Assembly: GCF_034661235.1 (NCBI RefSeq)
Contig: NZ_CP141059.1
Span: 1-64,000, forward strand
Source: Nocardioides bizhenqiangii
GTDB taxonomy: Bacteria; Actinomycetota; Actinomycetes; Propionibacteriales; Nocardioidaceae
DNA length: 64,000 bases
Direction: 5' to 3'
Notes under the pieces: generated by a model
Database searches by the model: none
The model's input: the letters and a program-made list of their open reading frames with translations, nothing else
Told to the model about the DNA's origin: nothing
Made by a program: the position numbers and the translations under genes
In this document: in pieces, positions 59,408-64,000 of the stretch
Position numbering within the stretch: the stretch's first letter is position 1
Layout of the letters: every line of letters starts with the position of its first letter

Positions 59408-59462
59408 TTTACAACTCGGCAGGTCTTGTCAAGGACGTTTACAAACACTACCGTCTTGTCAA
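59408..59462. promoter_or_regulatory. Tandem 25-bp operator repeats upstream of alkB
   Basis: TTTACAA-N8-GTCTTGTCAA occurs at 59408-59432 and 59438-59462, an exact 30-bp period with identical halves. Each copy is also an imperfect palindrome, TTTACAA/TTGTCAA with 11 bases between. It is likely bound by the TetR at the end of the alk cluster. Confidence 0.7.
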
Positions 59463-59487
59463 ACGCGACGAGTTTGGAGAGAGATCG

Positions 59488-61014
59488 ATGGAGACCTCTG
59501 GGATGAATCCCGAGCAGCTCGGCAAGACCGTTCCTGACGGCACCACCGAGGTGTGGAAGGACAAGAAGCGGTACCTCTGGCTGCTGGGCCTGATGGTGCC
59601 CGGCTTCGGGCTCATCGCCGTGGCCACCTACTTCTACCTCGACTGGTGGTGGCTGCTGCTCGCCGGCCCGCTCCTCATCAACGTGATCATCCCGGTGCTG
59701 GACCTCGCGCTCGGGCTCGACCCGTCCAACCCGCCCGACGACGTCATCGAGCAGCTCGAGAGCGACAAGTACTACCGGTGGGTCGTCTACATGTACCTGC
59801 CCATGCAGTTCGCCATCCTGATCGGGGGCGCGGCCATGCTCGGCGACATCAATCCCGTGCGCTGGCTGGCCGACCTGTTCGGCACGACCGGTGGCATCGC
59901 CGACGTGCTGGGCTCGGGCCTCGTGCGCGACCTGGCCGACGACCCGCTGACCTGGTGGGAGAAGGTCCTGCTCGTCATCTCGCTCGCCGGCGTGCAGGGC
60001 ATCGGCATCAACACGGCGCACGAGCTCGGCCACAAGAAGGAGTCGGTCGAGCGCTGGCTCTCCAAGATCGCGCTCGCGCCGACGTTCTACGGCCACTTCT
60101 ACATCGAGCACAACCGCGGCCACCACGTCCGGGTGGCCACCCCGGAGGACCCCGCGTCGTCGCGGCTCGGCGAGTCGTTCTGGATGTTCTGGCCGCGCAC
60201 CGTCTCCGGCTCGCTCAAGAGCGCCTGGGAGCTCGAGGCCAAGCGCTACCGGCGCAAGGGCACCCACCCGTTCCACATCGGCAACGACGTCCTCAACGCC
60301 TGGCTGATGTCGCTCGCCCTGTACGGAGCGATCACCCTGATGTTCGGCTGGCAGGTCCTGCCGTACCTCGCGATCACCGTCGTGTTCGGGTTCTCGCTGC
60401 TCGAGATCGTCAACTACCTCGAGCACTACGGCATGAAGCGCCAGAAGGTCGGCGAGAAGCAGCGCTACGAGCGGGTGCTGCCGATGCACAGCTGGAACAG
60501 CAACAACATCGTCACCAACATCTTCCTCTACCACCTGCAGCGGCACAGCGACCACCACGCCAACCCGACCCGGCGCTACCAGACCTTGCGCGACTTCAAG
60601 GAGTCGCCCGCGCTGCCCACCGGCTACGCCGGGATGCTGACCCTGGCGCTGTTCCCGCCGCTGTGGCGCAAGGTGATGGACCCGCGCGTCGTCGACCACC
60701 TCGACGGCGACGTCACCCTCGCCAACATCCACCCGCGCAAGGTCGACAAGTACCTGAGGAAGTTCCCGCCGCCGGCCGAGCACGACGTGCACGCCGAGGA
60801 CCACTTCGCCCAGCAGTTCGAGGGCGAGGTCTTGGCGGCCCGGTGCCCCGGCTGCGGCTACGTGTACGAGGTCGCCGCGGGCGACGAGCACGAGGGCTTC
60901 CCTGCCGGCACGGCGTGGGCCGACATCCCCGAGGAGTGGTGCTGCCCCGACTGCGGCGTCCGCGACAAGATCGACTTCGCGCCGTTCGACCCGGAAAGGG
61001 TGGACGCGTCATGA
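59488..61014 (+). CDS. alkB: Alkane 1-monooxygenase fused to rubredoxin
   Basis: 508 aa. AlkB membrane di-iron hydroxylase (about 1-425) with all His motifs: HELGHKK 178-184, EHNRGHH 207-213, LEHYGMKR 311-318, LQRHSDHHA 350-358. The C-terminus adds a rubredoxin (about 450-505) with CPGC 453-456 and CPDC 486-489. It oxidises n-alkanes to 1-alkanols; the fused rubredoxin delivers electrons. Such fusions are known in Nocardioides, Dietzia and Prauserella. ATG start after a TTTGGAGAGAG site. ATGA overlap with the ferredoxin gene. Confidence 0.95.
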   Translation: METSGMNPEQLGKTVPDGTTEVWKDKKRYLWLLGLMVPGFGLIAVATYFYLDWWWLLLAGPLLINVIIPVLDLALGLDPSNPPDDVIEQLESDKYYRWVVYMYLPMQFAILIGGAAMLGDINPVRWLADLFGTTGGIADVLGSGLVRDLADDPLTWWEKVLLVISLAGVQGIGINTAHELGHKKESVERWLSKIALAPTFYGHFYIEHNRGHHVRVATPEDPASSRLGESFWMFWPRTVSGSLKSAWELEAKRYRRKGTHPFHIGNDVLNAWLMSLALYGAITLMFGWQVLPYLAITVVFGFSLLEIVNYLEHYGMKRQKVGEKQRYERVLPMHSWNSNNIVTNIFLYHLQRHSDHHANPTRRYQTLRDFKESPALPTGYAGMLTLALFPPLWRKVMDPRVVDHLDGDVTLANIHPRKVDKYLRKFPPPAEHDVHAEDHFAQQFEGEVLAARCPGCGYVYEVAAGDEHEGFPAGTAWADIPEEWCCPDCGVRDKIDFAPFDPERVDAS

Positions 61015-61214
61015 GGATCCACGCCGACCTCGAGAAGTGCGAGGGCCTCGGCATGTGCGAGGCGATGGCCAACGACTACTTCGAGGTCGACGAGGACCCT
61101 GTCCGCGGAGACCAGGTCAACGTCCTCGACGACTCGCCGCCGGAGTCCGACCGGGCGCACGTGTACGCCGCGGTCCAGGCCTGCCCGGTCCTCGCGCTGA
61201 CGCTCGCCGACTGA
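61011..61214 (+). CDS. Small 3Fe-4S-type ferredoxin
   Basis: 67 aa. Cys10 and Cys16 in CEGLGMC, with the usual middle Cys of a 4Fe-4S site absent, and a third Cys in QACPVLAL: the pattern of P450-type 3Fe-4S ferredoxins. Likely electron carrier for AlkB or the nearby P450. Coupled to alkB by ATGA. Confidence 0.88.
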   Translation: MRIHADLEKCEGLGMCEAMANDYFEVDEDPVRGDQVNVLDDSPPESDRAHVYAAVQACPVLALTLAD

Positions 61215-61234
61215 TCGAGGGGACTGAGGGCCGG

Positions 61235-61849
61235 ATGTCTATCCTCGCTCGTGTGAGCACTACGCCGTCGGCACCCACGCAACCGGTCGCCGTCGGAAGG
61301 CTGCGCGACCGGCTCTGCGACGCCGCCGTCGTGGTGATCACGAGCGAGGGCTGGGCGCGCGTCACGATGGCGCGGCTCGCCGACGAGGTGGGCGTCAGCC
61401 GGCAGACGGTCTACAACGAGATCGGCACCAAGGCCGACCTCGCCGAGGCGGTGGTGCTCCGCGAGCTCGACCGGTTCCTGGCCGGCGTCATCCGCTCGTT
61501 CGACGAGAACCCCACCGACCTGATCCAGGCGATCCGCGACTCGGCCCGCCGGGTCCTCAAGTACGCCCAGAACAACGCCCTGCTGCACGCCGTCGTCTCG
61601 GCCACCCACGGCGCCGACACCGAGCTGCTGCCCCTGCTGACCACCCACGCCGAGTCGCTGCTCGTGGGAGCCAAGATGGTGGTCGGCGAGCGGGTCGCCG
61701 GCTACCGGATCGACCTCGAGCCGGACCGGCTCGACGCCGTCATCGACATGGTGGTCCGGCTGGTGCTCAGTCACGTCATGCAGCCCTCGGCCGACCCGGC
61801 CACCACGGCGGACGACATCGCGTGGGTCGCCGAGCGCGTCCTGGGCTGA
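61235..61849 (+). CDS. TetR family regulator of the alk cluster
   Basis: 204 aa from ATG 61235 (GTG 6 codons later possible). HTH about 30-70: VTMARLADEVGVSRQTVYNEIGTK. TetR genes (alkU/alkX type) directly follow alkB-rubredoxin genes in several actinobacteria, where they repress alkB and are relieved by fatty acids or alkanes. It sits 20 bases after the ferredoxin gene in the same operon. Confidence 0.88.
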   Translation: MSILARVSTTPSAPTQPVAVGRLRDRLCDAAVVVITSEGWARVTMARLADEVGVSRQTVYNEIGTKADLAEAVVLRELDRFLAGVIRSFDENPTDLIQAIRDSARRVLKYAQNNALLHAVVSATHGADTELLPLLTTHAESLLVGAKMVVGERVAGYRIDLEPDRLDAVIDMVVRLVLSHVMQPSADPATTADDIAWVAERVLG

Positions 61850-61935
61850 TCGCCCCTCGTCCCGGCTCGGGATGCGAGAGACTCGACGCCGAGATTTCGG
61901 TTTCCCAACTACCCTCGGTGGGGGAGGGAAGTTCC

Positions 61936-63168
61936 ATGGGGGTTGCGCAGCACCGTGCGCGACGCGCGCTCGTCTGCGCCGTCGCGTTGGTCGGTGCTGC
62001 CTGCGCGGCGCCCGCCGACGAGCCCGAGGACGAGACCAGCAACGCCGCTTCCTCGACGAGCACGGAGCCGAGCAGCACCACGTCGGGACCGGTGCAGATC
62101 ATGTACGAGCGTCCGACCGTCGACCCGCCTGGTGAGCTGGACGCGAGCATCGTCGGCGACGACCTGCTCGTCATCGGGTCGGAGACACTGCCCGAGGAGC
62201 TGGTCGAGCAGATCGGCCGGATCCAGGTCCGGGGCGAGCCCGGAGTCGTCGCGATGCACCAGTTCTCACTGACCCAGATCCCGGTCGAGAACAAGGTCCT
62301 CGACGTCGCTGCGGTGGACCCGGCGGAGTATCGACGCTTCACGGTGTCCGACAGCGCGCAGCTCCAGGACCAGTGGGACCGGGTGGCCGGAGGTGAGGTG
62401 GCGGTAGCGCTCGAGCTCAAGGGCCGAGTCCCGCTCGACGAGGAGGAGTACCTCGCGTTCGCCACCGGCGGGACGACCCACAAGCTGCACGTCGGCGCCT
62501 ACGGTCAACAGGTCGGCACCATCGATGCCGTCGTCAACGAGGGCTGGGCAGAAGAGCTGGGCATGGTTCGCGGCAACGCCCTCGTCATCAGCACGGGCGG
62601 CGTTTCTCCGCAGGCGGTCAACGAGCGGCTGACGAAGCTGATCGACGAGCGGACCACGGTCTACGGACTGGACGCGGTCGCCGAGTACGGCCTCGACACC
62701 GACGCTGTCCAGGTCGCCAACACGGTCGGAACTTTCGCCGAAGCAGTCGGCGTCTTCAGGTACACCGTGATCGGCGGCGGGCGCATCGCCCCGGAGCCGG
62801 CCTGGGTCCGCGAGCACATCGTCACGGAGACGCTGCCGCTGCTCGGCAAGATCACCTGCAACAAGTACATGATGCCGCAGCTCCGCCATGCAATGGAGGA
62901 GATCGCGTTCTCGGGCCTGGGGCCCGAGATCAAGTACCACGTCGGTTGCTTCTACCCGCGCTTCATCGCAGGCTCCACCACGCTCTCCAACCACTCGTTC
63001 GGGCTCGCCATCGACATCAACTCCCTCGAGAACCAGCGCGGCACCGTCGGCGAGATGCACCCGCAGGTGGTCGACATCATGAAGAGGTGGGGCTTCGCCT
63101 GGGGCGGCGACTGGAATTACACCGACCCCATGCACTTCGAGCTCGAGCGGATCGTCGAAGCCCGCTGA
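61936..63168 (+). CDS. M15-family D-Ala-D-Ala carboxypeptidase-like lipoprotein
   Basis: 410 aa from ATG 61936 (GGGGAGGGAA upstream). Lipoprotein signal VGAAC (Cys23), a Ser/Thr linker, a ~270-residue unassigned domain, then an M15/VanY-like zinc peptidase domain near the C-terminus: SNHSFGLAIDIN (His and Asp ligands) and WNYTDPMHFEL (Glu/His). Probably trims peptidoglycan peptides at the cell surface. The middle domain is not typical and may be a sensor. Confidence 0.82.
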   Translation: MGVAQHRARRALVCAVALVGAACAAPADEPEDETSNAASSTSTEPSSTTSGPVQIMYERPTVDPPGELDASIVGDDLLVIGSETLPEELVEQIGRIQVRGEPGVVAMHQFSLTQIPVENKVLDVAAVDPAEYRRFTVSDSAQLQDQWDRVAGGEVAVALELKGRVPLDEEEYLAFATGGTTHKLHVGAYGQQVGTIDAVVNEGWAEELGMVRGNALVISTGGVSPQAVNERLTKLIDERTTVYGLDAVAEYGLDTDAVQVANTVGTFAEAVGVFRYTVIGGGRIAPEPAWVREHIVTETLPLLGKITCNKYMMPQLRHAMEEIAFSGLGPEIKYHVGCFYPRFIAGSTTLSNHSFGLAIDINSLENQRGTVGEMHPQVVDIMKRWGFAWGGDWNYTDPMHFELERIVEAR

Positions 63169-63185
63169 CGGACGCCCGCCAACCG

Positions 63186-63202
63186 TGACAGTCGTTGTGT
63201 CA
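63186..63202. promoter_or_regulatory. Palindrome before the racemase gene
   Basis: TGACA-N7-TGTCA lies 11 bases upstream of the ATG at 63214 and overlaps an in-frame ATG at 63202. It resembles a TetR-type operator; no adjacent regulator is visible before the window ends. Confidence 0.45.
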
Positions 63203-63213
63203 TGATCGGCCGC

Positions 63214-64000
63214 ATGACGGGCGAGAGCTTCGAATTGGGTCAGGGCACCGGCCCGCTGCGCGGGATCAAGGTCGTCGAGATCGCGGGCATCGGGCCCGGC
63301 CCGCACGCCTGCACCATCCTGGCCGACCTCGGCGCCGACGTGATCCGGGTTGAGCGGCCGGGTGGCCAGATGCTCAGCGGCGGCAGCCACGACCTGCTCA
63401 CCCGGGGCCGGCCGAGCGTCGCGCTCAACCTCAAGGACCCCGCCGCAGCTGGAGTGGTCCTCGACCTGGTCGCCGACGCCGACGTGCTCGTCGAGGGCAT
63501 GCGCCCCGGGGTCGCCGAGCGGCTCGGCATCGGACCCGACGCCTGCCTCGAGCGCAACCCGCGGCTGGTCTACGGCCGGATGACGGGGTGGGGCCAGCAC
63601 GGCCCGTGGAGCCAGGCGGCCGGCCACGACATGAACTACATCGCGATCACCGGCACCCTGCACGGCCTCGGTCAGGTCAAGGAGAAGCCGCAGTTCCCGG
63701 CCAACCTGGTGGGGGACTTCGGCGGCGGCTCGACATACCTCGTCATCGGCGTCCTGGCCGCGCTGCTCGAGGCGAAGGTCTCCGGCGAGGGACAGGTCGT
63801 CGACGCCGCGATCGTCGACGGCACCGCGCACCTCAACACGATGCTCGCCGCGTTCCTCGCCGCGGGGACGTTCAAGGAGGAGCGGGTAAGCAACCTGCTC
63901 GACGGCGGGGCGCCGTACTACAGCATCTACGAGACCGCGGACGGCGAGCACATGTCGGTCGGCTCGCTGGAGCCGCAGTTCTACGCCCTGTTCGTCGAGC
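63214..64000 (+). CDS. Alpha-methylacyl-CoA racemase (CaiB/BaiF family, 3' partial)
   Basis: 262 codons visible; the gene runs off the window. Motifs: LADLGADVIRVERPGG, NLKDP, and the racemase pair His138 (GHDMNY) and Asp168 (GDFGGGS), spaced 30 residues as in Mycobacterium MCR. This favours a 2-methylacyl-CoA racemase over a CoA transferase. It works in branched-chain or sterol side-chain oxidation, fitting the hydrocarbon cassette nearby. ATG at 63214 chosen because the in-frame ATG at 63202 overlaps a palindrome. Confidence 0.9.
   Translation, partial: MTGESFELGQGTGPLRGIKVVEIAGIGPGPHACTILADLGADVIRVERPGGQMLSGGSHDLLTRGRPSVALNLKDPAAAGVVLDLVADADVLVEGMRPGVAERLGIGPDACLERNPRLVYGRMTGWGQHGPWSQAAGHDMNYIAITGTLHGLGQVKEKPQFPANLVGDFGGGSTYLVIGVLAALLEAKVSGEGQVVDAAIVDGTAHLNTMLAAFLAAGTFKEERVSNLLDGGAPYYSIYETADGEHMSVGSLEPQFYALFVE

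Noticed and set aside
1..64000. CRISPR arrays, insertion sequences, rRNA genes
   Set aside because: No regularly spaced direct repeats with unique spacers, no transposase motifs and no rRNA sequence were found on reading both strands.

Overview
The window is GC-rich actinobacterial chromosome, most like Nocardioides or a close relative in Nocardioidaceae. Five things point there: the dnaA-dnaN-gnd-recF-dciA-gyrB-gyrA origin block, frequent GTG starts, DLW-39 and CrgA family genes, a PASTA-kinase/FHA cell-wall block, and an AlkB-rubredoxin fusion. The genus is an inference; no rRNA is present. I saw no insertion sequence, integrase, phage gene or CRISPR array.

Bases 1-13000 are the origin region. 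dnaA is cut at its 5' end by the window edge. It is followed by the oriC-type spacer (1522-1901), dnaN, gnd, two minus-strand membrane genes, recF overlapping the helicase-loader gene dciA, gyrB, gyrA, a DUF3566 membrane protein, tRNA-Ile, a 42-aa DLW-39 gene and tRNA-Ala. Bases 13000-21100 hold envelope and housekeeping genes: PepSY and RTX-like secreted proteins, a lipoprotein, an MBL hydrolase, a fatty-acid-hydroxylase/GntR operon, SURF1, a repeat-rich membrane protein, cyclophilin and a zinc-finger rhomboid protease.

Bases 21100-32000 are the conserved growth and division block known from Mycobacterium and Streptomyces: crgA, a DUF881 gene, then pknB-pknA-pbpA-rodA-pstP-fhaB-fhaA as one tightly overlapped minus-strand operon (transcribed fhaA to pknB), flanked by tRNA-Leu. 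CrgA here is an internal tandem duplication. PknB ends in an extracellular thrombospondin-type-3-like calcium motif. A dense group of DnaA-box-like sequences lies between the rhomboid gene and crgA.

Bases 32000-64000 are accessory. They carry a 1407-aa SARP-BTAD-STAND NTPase-WD40 regulator divergent from two tiny envelope genes with 11/22-bp phased repeats between them. Next come TetR/DUF418, MarR/cupin with a doubled operator, and a hydrolase/flavin monooxygenase/methyltransferase operon. After these lie secreted repeat proteins, a peptidase-E relic joined to a deaminase, redox and detoxification genes, an MMPL exporter with its TetR, and a two-component system. The region ends with a P450 coupled to a small unknown protein, a VWA lipoprotein, the alkB-rubredoxin/ferredoxin/TetR hydrocarbon cassette, an M15 peptidase and a truncated alpha-methylacyl-CoA racemase gene.

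The strongest leads are the STAND-SARP locus, the second DnaA-box-like cluster, the duplicated CrgA, the PknB calcium tail, and several unusually clear operator repeats. All calls rest on reading sequence and family motifs; no database search was run.
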